Shown here one piece after another: positions 27,501 to 37,232 of a stretch of DNA of 64,000 nucleotides. The notes below the pieces were generated by a model. That model did no database searches. It was not told the origin of the DNA and saw nothing but the letters and a program-made list of their open reading frames with translations. Source of the stretch: Piper betle. Its lineage: Eukaryota > Streptophyta > Magnoliopsida > Piperales > Piperaceae. Made by a program: the position numbers and the translations under genes. Each line of letters begins with the position of its first letter. The stretch's first letter is position 1. Where the stretch lies: positions 124,001 to 188,000 of the forward strand of contig JAURVB010013156.1 in assembly GCA_033002965.1 (NCBI GenBank), read 5' to 3'.

Positions 27501-30500
27501 TCTGAGGGTTGAACAACCTAAACGGGGAAGTTTGGGGCTGATGTATGTTCCAATGACTTTGAATGGAAGACAAGTTTCATCATTGGTTGACATAGGGGCA
27601 ACACACAGCTTTGTTTCAACAAAGGTGTCGGGTCAACTGGGACTGAAATCGAGGGTTACTACCAGCGGGATGAAAGCTGTGAATTCGCTTGTGAAGTAGG
27701 TTCAGGGTGTGGCTCAGGGAGTTAAGATCTGCCTGGGGAATTCAGCGGCTGAGCTAATTTCATGGTTGCAGAAATTGATGACTTTGAGGTAATACTCGGT
27801 AACAATTTCTTGGTGTCAGCTCATGTAGGTGTGCTACCACACTTGGGTGGAGTGATGGTGATGTCCGGAGGCAGTGAGTGCTTCGTGAAGGGGTATAGCA
27901 TATCTACTAGGGTAGTAGATCCAGAGTCTGGCATGGGGCTACTTGTCGCATTGCAAGTGGTCGATACCGGAATGGAGCCAGAAACCCTAATGGGAGTGTT
28001 GTCTTCCGAGCAGCTTGGTGGGAGCTGCGACGACTTGGTAGTGAAGGCCAAGGCCCCAGCCTGGGTACGGTGTGGGTACCTAGAGGACGTGTTGTGAAGT
28101 CCGTTGGGCGAGTTGGCAAGGTGCGTGTGGTCTAGCTGGGCGTGAATGAGTTGGACAATGTTGCCGTTATCCAAGAGCGTGATTTCTTGAAGGTTGCCAA
28201 CGACTTCAAGGAGTACTACAGAGGTTACAAGTGTTTGGGGAGTTCGTCCATGGGATTGGAGTGGAACACCGAGAGCTCCCTTCCATCAGTTGAAGTTACT
28301 AACTGGTGATGAGATGTCGAGGAGATCATCAGGTCAGGAGTACCATCTGACGACGGTGAGGTGTCGACAAAAGATCAGTTCTTTCCCGGTGTGTGAGGGA
28401 ATGTTCTTACTGAACATGGTCTGTATGTCTAGAACCTTCATGGGGGATTCACGACCATGGCTGACCAAGGCTGCTACAGATCTACGACGGACTAATGGAG
28501 TAAGTGCTGAATCCGGGGTTAGGGTTACACTTACGGGGTTCGGTTTGCTGGGAGGTGAATCAGACGTCTCTATCTCCACTTGTCTAAAGAGACAACCACT
28601 AGATGAGATGAGTTTGTGTTGGGCTGATTACCAGCAAGGCTTTACAAGGACGAAGAGGAAAAAGGCCGGAGTTGTTGAAATACTAGCTGCATTGCAAAGT
28701 CTTAGAGATGCTTCGAGCCAGCAATTCTCAAGACCACGGGGAGTTGTATGGGCGAGTTGGACTCATCATTTGGAGGCTGGAGCATATGGCCGATGTAAGC
28801 ATGTGGCGGTACATGCAAGGTCTGGGGCTAGCAAGACCGGGGATGATGCAATGGCGGAGATGGGATCATGGTGCGGCGTGTCTTTGGTACATAGAGCGGG
28901 GACGGTGTTGTGGGAGGAGTTATTCGACTTGTTACTGAAGGGGGCATTCCTTACTTCTGATGAGGACATCGACTCTCATTTGTGGGGGAGGATGTTACAG
29001 CCGTGATTCATGGGCGTTGTCAGGAACTAGAGTTTGGTTGTTGTCCCTAGGCTTCTTGCATCCATGAGGGGGTAGCGGTGGCTATCCGAGTGGTGGAAAC
29101 AACATACCAAGGCTAACCCATGTTGAGTTGTAGGTTACAGACCAAGGTGCACGAGGTTGCCGAGTGACCGAGCATGGCGTCGAGTTATAGCGGTTGTGTC
29201 AGCACATGGGTCAGTATTTGGTGTATCGAGCATGTGGCCGAGTCCAGGTCGAGAAACCTCAAGTTGTTGTTGATCGCTGTTTGGGTCGGCAGATTGAGGT
29301 TGTGGTGCAACCGTGGACCGGCTAGGCAATGCAAGAGGTGCAGCAGCGCCAGTACCGAACAAAATAGCGGTACTGCGTTGTGGCATAATACCGAGCACTG
29401 TAGCGGCGAGCGCACGGTCATGCGCGTAGGTGTGCATGCGAGGAGCGACAGGCGCGCGGGCGTGCGGGCACGCAAGCACGTGACGGTGCACGCTGACGTT
29501 CGCGCGAGCAAGCATGCGCACTGGTGCACGCAAGCGGGTTCTGGTGCACGCGATAGTGCATGGGCATGCATGAGTGGCAGGGCTGGTGCAGGGCAATGGT
29601 GATGGACCATTGCAAGCATGTGATCGGTGAAGTGCTAAGGAGGTTGAACCATGTCTAGACATTGCTGGGGTCGAGCCGATGGGCGAGACGGGATGACCAG
29701 CGGTGCAGCCAAGGGTTTGTGAGGAAGCTTCATAGAAGTTGTTGGGGGCATATCTTGGTGGAAGATCTAATATGCATATCCAGGGACGTGAAGGCTGCAA
29801 CAAACTTCTGAAGATAACCACAAGGCCGTTAGGGTGAACCTGGACGTAGAGTAGTGCTTGGTGCTGGATATGATGGAGATTGCAGATCTTTGTGGATAGA
29901 GATGCTGGATCCGGAGTTATCTGAAATAGAAGGGGCATGGTGCATATCTGCACGGGGTTATGCTGGAATAAGAAGATCGGTGGATCATAGAAGAGGATCG
30001 ACAGATCAAAGGAAAGACGTGGGAGTGGATCAAGAGAGGAATCGAGTCCGGAGAGGAGGAGAGTTCCTAAGATTCCAGACGTGTTCCCTTTGTGAGGAAA
30101 GGCAACGTGGTGCGGTTGGTGAGAAAGAAACATGGAGTTGTTGCAACCGGTGTTCGTGGTGAGCGCTGGAACTTCATCGGCTTGCTGGAAACTAGGTACA
30201 CGTTGTTTGGTTGCTTGTGTTGGCAATCGGGGTAGAGTTACTCGGGGCGTAATTCGTTGTGCGCCTTTGTATTTGTGGGTACATTGGGGCGAGGCTGTGG
30301 GGACCGTCCACAAGCCGAGCAGGTGCTTGGGAGGAATTTGAGTGCTTGTAATATCCTTATGATCATGTTAATGATATAAGGTTGGGAAGTGTTTTCCCGT
30401 AATCTGTGTTTTGCTTGTTGGCTGGCGTTTAGACAGTGAACTTTTGTATCCTAGGTCATGGTCGAAGTTTACAAGGTAGCCAGTTGCAGTAACTGGTGCT

Positions 30501-31383
30501 GAGACAAGCAAAGGCAGACGGCACGAACCCAAGACGCATAATTGCTGGTTGGGCGATCGGCAGTGCTGCGTGTGGTACTGTTTGACTTCTGGAACAGCCT
30601 ATCGGTAAGGCGTGTCGGTAGTCGAAGTGTTGTGTCGGTGTTTGGTACGGTACAAACACATTGTGGTCGAGCGAAGGGTTGAAGGCAGCAAGCTCGGGGT
30701 GTTGAGGTTGGCCGAACACAGGTTAGTGTTGGTGTTTAGGCTTCTGTAGCTTGTTCAAAGTTGCGTACTTAGTATTAGGCTGGTGTTCTCGGGGTGAGAA
30801 TATGCCTCACAAGACTGGTTAGGATCGAAAAATTTTGGGTCCTTGAATCAGGCTCGTGGCAATAAGCGTCCTACATGGAAAGATAGATTGAATGGAAGCT
30901 TTGGGAAAACTTCTTTTGACTAGTATGGTTTTTGATGTTTCAGAAGTTATGAACTTCTATAGATAAAGGACTTTAGCATGCTCTGTGGTTTTATTACTAT
31001 GTAACATTGAAAGTAGCATTTACTATATATAGCTTCTTATAAGGGTTGTATTTCACAGGGGCTGTTTTCAATCTCTTATGCACAGACGGAGACAATACAA
31101 TAATGAATAAAATTGAAAGCCATTTCAATCATCTGGTGGCTGTGGTAATCCTGAATTATTTTTTACTTCTGTTATCTTTAATTGTCAGCCACTGATTTGG
31201 TGAAACAGGTGGTTGTGCTTGCTTTAGGGCCGGCCTGAATAAAAGCCTTTTATTGAGTCTCTGTGAGCAGTTGTATTTTTCCACTATTTCATGTCTAATT
31301 TCTCTTATTGTTGCCTGTAGATTCCCAACTGGCAGAGCGATGAAGACTTTGAAACAGCTTTAAAAGAAGCCAGTTTGCTATAG
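18573..31383 (+). CDS. LOS4: DEAD-box RNA helicase, LOS4/DBP5 type, frame broken once
   Basis: Exons are 18573-18830, 18974-19267, 19355-19581, 19874-19939, 23440-23838, 23945-24056, 31059-31144 and 31321-31383, all GT-AG. With one base restored in exon 3 the gene encodes 501 aa, close to Arabidopsis LOS4/RH38 (about 496 aa). An acidic N-terminus (exon 1) precedes the core: Q motif (PSKIQ), Walker A (GSGKT), Ia (PTRELA), Ib (GTPG), II (DEAD), III (SAT), IV (VFVRT), V ([10 protein letters not shown]) and VI (HRVGRAGI). The protein is expected to drive ATP-dependent mRNA export at the nuclear pore. Two oddities: exon 3 is 227 nt and changes frame at the C run 19,453-19,457, while 228 nt would keep phase; and motif VI ends in Ile instead of Arg. 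Introns 4 (3.5 kb) and 6 (7.0 kb) are swollen by transposable elements. The gene may be active with a sequencing error, or decaying. Confidence 0.88.
20469..23329. mobile_element. Solo-LTR-like element in helicase intron 4
   Basis: The unit is 2,861 bp, starts TGTAAAACCC and ends GGGTGGCACA. It is the reverse-orientation relative of 14,536-17,368: CCTCGAGG...GACCC near 22,425, GCCTTCGGGCC at 22,481 and the TGTTAAGTGG...TTAACA block near 22,345 all have inverted counterparts at 15,060-15,230. Flanks are GATAG and ATGGT, so no target duplication remains; this could reflect mutation or recombination between different copies. It lies wholly within intron 4, more than 100 bp from the acceptor at 23,439. 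The open frame at 21,190-21,525 is part of the repeat. Confidence 0.7.
24473..26395 (+). repeat. 5' LTR of the gypsy-type element
   Basis: Runs from TGTTACAATC to CCCGTGACA and is directly repeated, with small indels, at 28,993-30,861. About 24,920-25,110 is an exceptionally CpG-rich block of alternating purine-pyrimidine GTGCGC words. That block opens long minus-strand frames (for example 24,752-25,534), which I do not accept as genes. Confidence 0.9.
26396..26410 (+). other. Primer-binding site (initiator-Met tRNA type)
   Basis: Immediately after the 5' LTR, GGTATCAGAACTG resembles the plant retroelement consensus TGGTATCAGAGC, the complement of the 3' end of initiator methionine tRNA. The first base and the GA>AA position deviate from consensus. 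Confidence 0.75.
26482..27460 (+). pseudogene. gag of the gypsy-type element, frameshifted
   Basis: The frame opens at 26,482 ([17 protein letters not shown]), giving a coiled-coil-like N-terminus. The capsid homology then continues in another frame from about 26,765 ([11 protein letters not shown], later GDTKLWW), which is the retrotransposon gag signature ENFIWDMEQYF...KLWW. A single-base shift between 26,740 and 26,770 therefore splits gag. Near the end is a CCHC-like knuckle, [13 protein letters not shown] at about 27,365, with Leu in place of the zinc-binding His. The second frame stops at 27,460 and overlaps the protease frame. The product would be the virus-like particle core protein, but this copy cannot make an intact one as read. 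Confidence 0.8.
27400..28097 (+). pseudogene. Aspartic protease remnant of the gypsy-type element
   Basis: The frame from 27,400 contains [12 protein letters not shown], matching the retropepsin active site LVDTGATHNFIS except for Ile at the DTG threonine. A stop ends this frame at 27,697-27,699 (VNSLVK then TAG). The rest of the domain, [12 protein letters not shown] followed by [10 protein letters not shown], continues in a different frame from 27,762. The order gag-protease with an ILG.DFL motif is typical of Ty3/gypsy elements. The stop, the frame change and the D-I-G variant make it non-functional. From 28,098 to 28,980 frames are open in places but I recognise no pol domain. Confidence 0.75.
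28981..28992 (+). other. Polypurine tract of the gypsy-type element
   Basis: TGTGGGGGAGGA lies directly before the 3' LTR start TGTTACAG at 28,993, the expected place for the plus-strand primer. Confidence 0.75.
28993..30861 (+). repeat. 3' LTR of the gypsy-type element
   Basis: Direct repeat of 24,473-26,395, 54 bp shorter. The length difference is concentrated at about 29,320-29,350, where the 5' LTR has extra sequence around CTACCGAGCCG, and at about 29,400-29,560. The LTRs differ by scattered substitutions as well, so the insertion is not recent. The target duplication ATAAG follows at 30,862. Confidence 0.9.
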
Positions 31384-31952
31384 AGTGGCCATACGAGCAG
31401 CAAAATTATTGGCCGTCCAAGTGAGGAGGCGTGCCTATATGTCACCCAGATGCAACATTGTGCATCAAAAATTTTCATCTAGCGTGTTTGAGGACTGCAG
31501 ATCGCGAGTGGAACTTAAGATTATGATTGTCAGTGATTTATCTGTTAAACGTGGTGAATGAATGTTGTGAAATGAGCAGGAAAAGGGTTAGCTTTACCAC
31601 GTGCCTTCCTGTGACCGCTAAGAAGTACCACAATTACTCGCTTCAGTTGTCTCTCCTGTCATTTATTTTGTTCTTTACCGTGCTTTCCTGTTATGGTTTG
31701 GGTTTTCTTTTCTGGTCTGGATTTGCTGGTTATCCGATGTTGCTCGCTGCATATATCCTTGTTTGCTACCTGCATATCCTTGTTCTCGCTTTTCATAGTC
31801 CTGTTTGTTCCTCTTATGTTCTTTGTAGATTCTGTTGGTTAATTAGTTTGCACCGTACGTATCAGATTTTGCTCCTTGCATATCCTTGTTTGCTACCTGC
31901 ATATCCTTGCTCTCGCTTTTCAGAGTTTTGTTTGTTCATCATATATTCTTTG
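31384..31952. other. 3' flank of helicase with a broken tandem duplication
   Basis: After the stop at 31,381 comes the 3' UTR. About 31,727-31,853 and 31,858-31,952 are two copies of one sequence (GCATATCCTTGTTTGCTACCTGC, then TCTCGCTTTTCA). The second copy is interrupted at its CTTTG by the Copia element and resumes at 37,233 with TTGATTCTGTTGG. No separate gene is supported here. Confidence 0.7.
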
Positions 31953-32551
31953 TGTTAATATGTGTAATTGTATTAATGATATGCAATACATTGTCACACT
32001 CAAAATACTAAAGAATTCTCAAAATATTAACAAAGGTGACGGTTAGTAGTTCTATAAAGATTGAAAGGTCTCAAAGCTTCTCGGAATATTAACAGAGGTG
32101 ATTGTTAGTATTTTCATGGAGATTGAAGGGTCACAAAGCTTATTTATAAATTGTGCTTCATTTATCTCATTCTAAAAAATAAAAGACAACCAGAAGAAAG
32201 ACAAGAAAAAGAGAGATAGGGGGAGATATAAAGATAAAAAAAGGGAAAAATATTCATGAGTTTATCTTATACGGAGTATTGATAGAGAGTGAAATCTTGT
32301 AATCTTAATAGTATAGGGTGTGTGAGTAATCTTCTTGTACATTTCTATATATATTTGATGAGTGTAATCTTTGGTTGAAGTAGTGAATTGTTCGTCGTTG
32401 CCTGTGGTTTTTGACTCTCGATTGAATGAGGGTTTTCCATGTTAAATCTCTGCTCTTTTGTGGTTTTGTTTTATCTTATTTCTCAGGTTTTATTTTCCCA
32501 TTACTTTTGTTCGTTGTGGTTGATCTCCAATTTTAGGGATTTTTCTCAACA
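31953..32551 (+). repeat. 5' LTR of Copia A
   Basis: Starts TGTTAATATG and ends TTCTCAACA. It contains a tandem 62-bp duplication in the U3 portion (units starting at 32,016 and 32,078) and a TATATATAT box-like run near 32,345. TGGCGCC just after the end (32,554-32,560) is the presumed start of the primer-binding site. Confidence 0.9.
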
Positions 32552-32613
32552 ATTGGCGCCGTCTTTGGGAAGTTTGGGTCTCATTCAATCGGATCTTGAT
32601 TTGAGTGGGAGTC

Positions 32614-33400
32614 ATGGCGGAACAATTGAGGATCATCTATTCGAGAAGCAGCTACATCAACCGCTTGTAGGTATCAAGCCGAAGCGATGTCAGCTGAGGA
32701 GTGGGTCTTATTAGATAGGCGAGCCTTAGCCATTGTCTGATTGTGTTTAACACTGTCGGTGGCATTTAATGTCTCCAAACAGACGACCATCAAATGGTTG
32801 ATGGAGGCATTAGCTGGTATTTATGAGAAGTCATCAGCCTCTAATAAGTTATTTTTGTTGAGGAAGATTGTCTCTTTAAAGATGCTCGAAGGTAAATCTA
32901 TTGCTAATTATTTGAATGATTTCAATAAAATTTGGCACAACTTGAATTCGTGGAGTTGACTTTTAGTAAAGATATTAAATCTTTAATGTTCATGTGTTAT
33001 TTGCCGGAGAGTTGGGATACGGTAATTACATCTATAAGTAATGCATCAAAAGAATAATTAAAGTTTGATGAAGTGCTTGGTACAATCTTGAATCAGGAGA
33101 TGATGAAGAGAAGCATGGTAGATAGCACACTGTCCATCTTGGGCACAGCTTTGTCGGTGGACAAAAGCAAGGGCAAAGAAAGAGGAAGAAGTCAAAGTAG
33201 AGGTCCTAAGAACCGAGGGTGCTCTAAATCCAAAGGAAAATTCAAGGGTAAGCCTATTTGTTAGTTTTGTGACAAGGAAGGACATTTAAAGAAGGATTGT
33301 CTCGAGCAAGTCCCTTATGTAGCTAATATTGTTGATGGTCATGAAGAGAAATTTTGTTTATTTGCTCATGTTGATTACAACATAGATACATGGTATATTG
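32614..33400 (+). pseudogene. gag and protease start of Copia A
   Basis: An ATG at 32,614 opens MAEQLRIIYSR, soon ended by stops. The gag core reappears at 32,741-32,959 (KLFLLRKIVSLKMLEG, then YLNDFNKIWHNL), typical of copia UBN2-type gag. The zinc knuckle at 33,256-33,300 reads C-stop-FCDKEGHLKKDC, with a TAG where Gln would be. The protease active site near 33,393-33,410 reads YID-stop-GASFH instead of DSGASFH. None of this can yield intact Gag or protease. Confidence 0.8.
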
Positions 33401-33528
33401 ATTGAGGTGCTTCATTTCATTGTACTTCTCACAAAGAATGGTTTTGTGCTTTTGTCAAGAATAATTGTGGATATGTAACAATTGGCAATAGTCAGAAGTG
33501 CAGAATTGAAGGTAAATAAGTAATTCAT

Positions 33529-34640
33529 TTGAAGATCCATAATGAAGGTAAACTTATTCTCAAGGAGGTCACGTATATACCTGAATTAAATAAAAATCTT
33601 ATATCTGTTAATAAGCTGGACCAAGAGGGCTATAGGATCACATTCGAAAATAATCAATGGAAGATTAGCAAAGGAGCATTGGTGGTGATCAAGGGGAAGG
33701 CGGTAGGTACACTTTACCCATTGTCTTACAAGGTAAATCAGTTTGTTTCTTTGGCAGCTAAGAAGAATGACATAACAACGTTATGGCATAGAAGGCTTGG
33801 TTACTTGAGCAAGAGTGGGATGAGGATCTTACATTCCAAGAAGGTTTTGACAGGTATAATTGATTCTAACTTTGGTTTTTGTGAAGACTGTGTTTTAGGT
33901 AAACAGAAACGAGTCAGCTTTACAAAGGGTGGGCGAGAGATGAAATCCAAAAGGTTGGAGTTGGTTCATATGGATGTTTGGGGACCAGCCCATGATATAT
34001 CTTTTGGAGGTAATCTCTATTTTGTTACCTTCATTGATGATTTTAGTAGGAAGATGTGGATTTACACTATTAAGAAAAATCAGATGTCTTTAACATTTTC
34101 AAGATGTGGAAAGCCCGAGTTGAGAATGAAACAGGTTTAAGACTGAAATGTCTTCTATCGGATAATGGTGGAGAATATTGCAATAAGGTGTTTGACTCGT
34201 ATTGTGAATAACGAGGAATTAGAAGGATCAAGACAGTGCCAAGGACACCACAATAGAATGGGGTGGCAGAGAGAATGAATAGGACCATCCTAGTCGAGCG
34301 AGAAGTATGAGGGTTCATACTGGACTCCCTTTGCATCTTTGGGGTGCCATAGTGGATACAGCTATCACCGAAGTCCATCAAGCGCCTTAGATGGAAAAAT
34401 ACCGGAAGAGGTATGGTCTGGTAAGAAAGTTGACTACTCTTTTCTTAAAGTCTTTGGTTGTATTGCATATACACATGTTGACAGGGAATCAAGAAAGAAG
34501 CTTGATACAAAGTCCCGCAAAGTGTATTTCTTGAATATGGAGGTGATGAGTATGGTTATCGGATGTGGGATTTCGAGAACAACAAGGTGTTTTGAAGTCG
34601 GGATGTTGTATTCAATGAAGAGTGCATGTACAAAGACATG
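33529..34640 (+). pseudogene. GAG-pre-integrase and integrase of Copia A
   Basis: The frame 33,529-34,140 has LWHRRLGYLSKSG (pre-integrase), CEDCVLGKQ (part of the integrase zinc-binding region) and HMDVWGP followed by FVTFIDDFSR (first catalytic Asp region). A frameshift near 34,090 moves the continuation, including SDNGGEYC near 34,160 (second Asp), to another frame, and TPQ-stop-NGVAERMN at 34,245-34,275 has TAG at a Gln codon. The C-terminal part, VFGCIAYTHVD, is in the frame from 34,339. The enzyme would insert element cDNA into the genome; this copy is dead. Confidence 0.85.
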
Positions 34641-36026
34641 AAAGAAGAAAAGAATGAGGAGTCAAAAAAAGAATATATGGAGCTTGATGAAACAAATGAA
34701 GAGATGCCAAGTGCTGAAAATCAAGGATTTGTTCCAAGTGATGAGGAACAATTATCTTCTAAAGAGACCGAACAAGAAGGTGAGTCACAGGCTAATCAAC
34801 CAAATGATGATGAATCAGATTCTGAATATTCTGATGCACAAGTTGAAAATGATGACTCAGAGCCACCACAAGAGATAGTTGTTGCTCCTGAACCAAGGAG
34901 GAGCACAAGGGTTAGAAAGCCTACTCAGAAATTGAATTTAATTGTACAACATATTTTGTATATTGATGTAGGAGAATCAGAGTCTTATGATGAAGCCATG
35001 AGTGACAAAGCTCATCGTAAGTGGAGTTGGCCATGAAAGATGAGATGTCATCGTTGGAGAAGAATCATAAATGGGAGTTGGTGAAGTTGCCGCAAAAAAG
35101 GAGGGTTCTACAAAATAAGTGGATCTATCGGGTCAAGTCTGAAGCTGGTGGTGTACAAAGGTATAAGGCAATACTTGTGGTGAAAGGTTTTGGTCAAAAA
35201 GAAGGGATTGATTTTTATGATATATTTGCACCTGTTGTAAAAATGACTTCTATTAGAATTATTTTGAGTATTATGGTTGTAAAGGGGTTGTATTGAGAGC
35301 AGCTTGATGTAAATACAGCTTTCCTTCATGGTGATTTGGAGGAGGAGATCTATATGGAACAACTAAAAGGATTTGAAGTCAAAGGTAAAAAAATATAGTG
35401 TGCAAATTGAAGAGGAGTCTATATGGATTCAAACAAGCACTAAGACAGTGGTATTTAAAATTTGACAAGTTTATATTGGATAATGGATTTGCTAGAGCAA
35501 TTCGGACCACTGTGTATACCTACAAAAGTTTAATGATGGGGATTACATTATTTTAACTTTGTATGTAGATGACATGCTTGTTGCAGGGACTTATATGGAG
35601 AAAATTGTTAGTCTCAAGATGAGGTTAGCCAAGAGTTTTTCCATTAAGGATTTGGGTGAAGCAAAACAACTTCTTGGGATGTAAATTACCCGAGACAAGA
35701 AGAACAAGAAGTTGTGGTTATCTCAAGAAGGGTATGTTAAGAAAGTTCTTGAGAGATTCAACATGAATGAATCCAAGCCGGCGACTACTACTTTGGGTAG
35801 TTTCCAATTGTCCAAAGAACAAGGTGCTAAGAGTGAGGAGGATAAAGCTCACATGAAAAAGGTTCCTTATGCTTCAGCTATTGGAAGTCTTATGTATGCT
35901 ATGGTGAGTACAAGACCAGATATTACACATGCAGTGGGAGTAGTGAGCAGATTCATGATGAACCCAGGAAAAGAACATTGGGAGGCGGTAAAATGGATTT
36001 TCAAGTACTTGAGTGGGAGGCAGTAA
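34626..36026 (+). pseudogene. Reverse transcriptase of Copia A
   Basis: An acidic linker (34,626-35,036) leads to the RT domain: WELVKLPQ, NKWIYRVK and VVKGFGQKEGIDF (35,069-35,220), then a TGA before EQLDVNTAFLHGDL (35,300), YMEQLKGF, and the catalytic YVDDMLVAG at about 35,561. A TAA replaces Gln in GM-stop-I at 35,682. RT resumes in the frame 35,712-36,026 with VPYASAIGSLMYAM and TRPDITHAVGVVSR. The 35-bp tandem duplication at 35,980-36,049 breaks the frame again. Confidence 0.85.
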
Positions 36027-36184
36027 AATGGATTTTCAAGTACTTGAAAGGAACTTCTAATTACTGTTTGTATTTTGGGGGTGATAATATTGATGTGCAA
36101 GGTTATATGGACTCGGACCATGCTGGAAATAGAGATAATGGCAGGAGTACATCTTGATACATCTTTACAGTTGGTGGAACCGCA

Positions 36185-36520
36185 GTGAGTTGGGTTTCCA
36201 AATTACAAAAGATAGTTGTTCTGTCTTCAACTGAGGCTGAACATGTGGTTGCTACAGAAGCTAGCAAGGAATATATTTGGATTAAAACTTTAATGAATGA
36301 GTTAGGTTTTAATGGGGTTGATTGCAGGTTGTACAATGATAGTCAAAGTATAATCCATTTAGCTAAGAACTCGACCTTTCATTCTAAGACCAAACATATT
36401 CGGTTAAGGTATCATTTTATCAGATCTTTGTTAAAAGAACGTAAATTGAAGTTGGAGAAGATAGATGGAAAAAATAATCCGGCGGATATGTTGACTAAAC
36501 TGGTGGATGGAAAAAGTTGA
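36185..36520 (+). pseudogene. RNase H of Copia A
   Basis: VSWVSKLQKIVVLSSTEAEH, then EYIWIK, NDSQSIIHLAKN and TKHIRLRYHFIR form the C-terminal copia RNase H domain, with catalytic acidic residues in STEAE and NDSQS. It ends at a stop at 36,518, about 110 bp before the 3' LTR. The upstream part of the domain (36,050-36,180) has a TGA in the usual STSGY motif. Confidence 0.85.
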
Positions 36521-36621
36521 GTTTTTGCTCAACTTTGGTGAACTTCCACTAACATGCAGGTGGACTCATGGAATGAACAAGTGGAGGAAGAGTTTGGACT
36601 CGTGTGTTCCAATCAGACTCC

Positions 36622-36631
36622 AAGTGGAGAT
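36622..36631 (+). other. Polypurine tract of Copia A
   Basis: AAGTGGAGAT directly precedes the 3' LTR at 36,632, the expected plus-strand primer position for a copia element. Confidence 0.7.
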
Positions 36632-37227
36632 TATTAATATGTGTAATTATATTAATGATATGTAGTCCATTGTAACACTCAGAGTACTAAAGAATTCTCG
36701 GAATATTAACAAAGGTGATTGTTAGTAGTTCCATGGAGATTGAAGGGTCTCAAAGCTTCTCGGAATATTAACAGAGGTGACTGTTAGTATTTTCATGGAG
36801 ATTGAAGGGTCTCAAAGCTTATTTATAAATTGAGCTTCATTTATCTCATTCTAAAAAAGACAACTAGAAGAAAAGACAAGAAAAGAGAGATAGGGAGAGA
36901 TATGGAAATAAAAGAAGAGGAAAAATATTCATGAGTTTATCTTATATGGAGTATTGAGAGAGAATGAAATCTTGTAATCTCAATAGTATAGGGTGTGTGA
37001 GTAATCTTCTTGTACATCTCTATATATATTTGATGATTGTAATCTTTGGTTGAAGTAGTGAATTGTTCGTTGTTGCCTGCTGGTTTTTGACTCTCGATTG
37101 AAGGAGGCTTTTCCACGTTAAATCTCTGCTCTTTTGTGGTTTTGTTTTATCTTATTTCTCAGGTCTTATTTTCCCATTATTTTTATTCGCTATGGTTGAT
37201 CTCCAATTTTGGGGATTTTTCTCAACA
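36632..37227 (+). repeat. 3' LTR of Copia A
   Basis: Direct repeat of 31,953-32,551. Its first dinucleotide is TA, a mutated TG. It carries the same 62-bp internal duplication (units starting at 36,695 and 36,757) and ends CTCAACA, followed by the target duplication CTTTG. Confidence 0.9.
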
Positions 37228-37232
37228 CTTTG

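Larger units (their letters stand above)
24473..30861 (+). mobile_element. Ty3/gypsy-type LTR element lacking RT and integrase
   Basis: A complete 6,389-bp element in helicase intron 6, bounded by the perfect 5-bp target duplication ATAAG (24,468-24,472 and 30,862-30,866). LTRs are 24,473-26,395 (1,923 bp) and 28,993-30,861 (1,869 bp), both starting TGTTACA and ending GTGACA/GTGGCA. A primer-binding site complementary to initiator-Met tRNA follows the 5' LTR, and a G-rich polypurine tract precedes the 3' LTR. The internal region of only about 2.6 kb carries gag and protease remnants. I see no reverse transcriptase (YxDD), RNase H or integrase, so it would have depended on a related autonomous element for mobilisation. 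It lies in the same orientation as the host gene. Confidence 0.88.
31953..37227 (+). mobile_element. Copia LTR retrotransposon A, decayed
   Basis: A 5,275-bp element with the 5-bp target duplication CTTTG (31,948-31,952 and 37,228-37,232). LTRs are 31,953-32,551 (599 bp) and 36,632-37,227 (596 bp). Domain order gag, protease, integrase, reverse transcriptase, RNase H defines Ty1/copia, and the sequence style is Tork/TNT1-like. Many stops and frameshifts prevent any polyprotein. About 19 differences in the first 230 aligned LTR bases, counted by eye and mostly transitions, indicate an old insertion. Confidence 0.93.
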
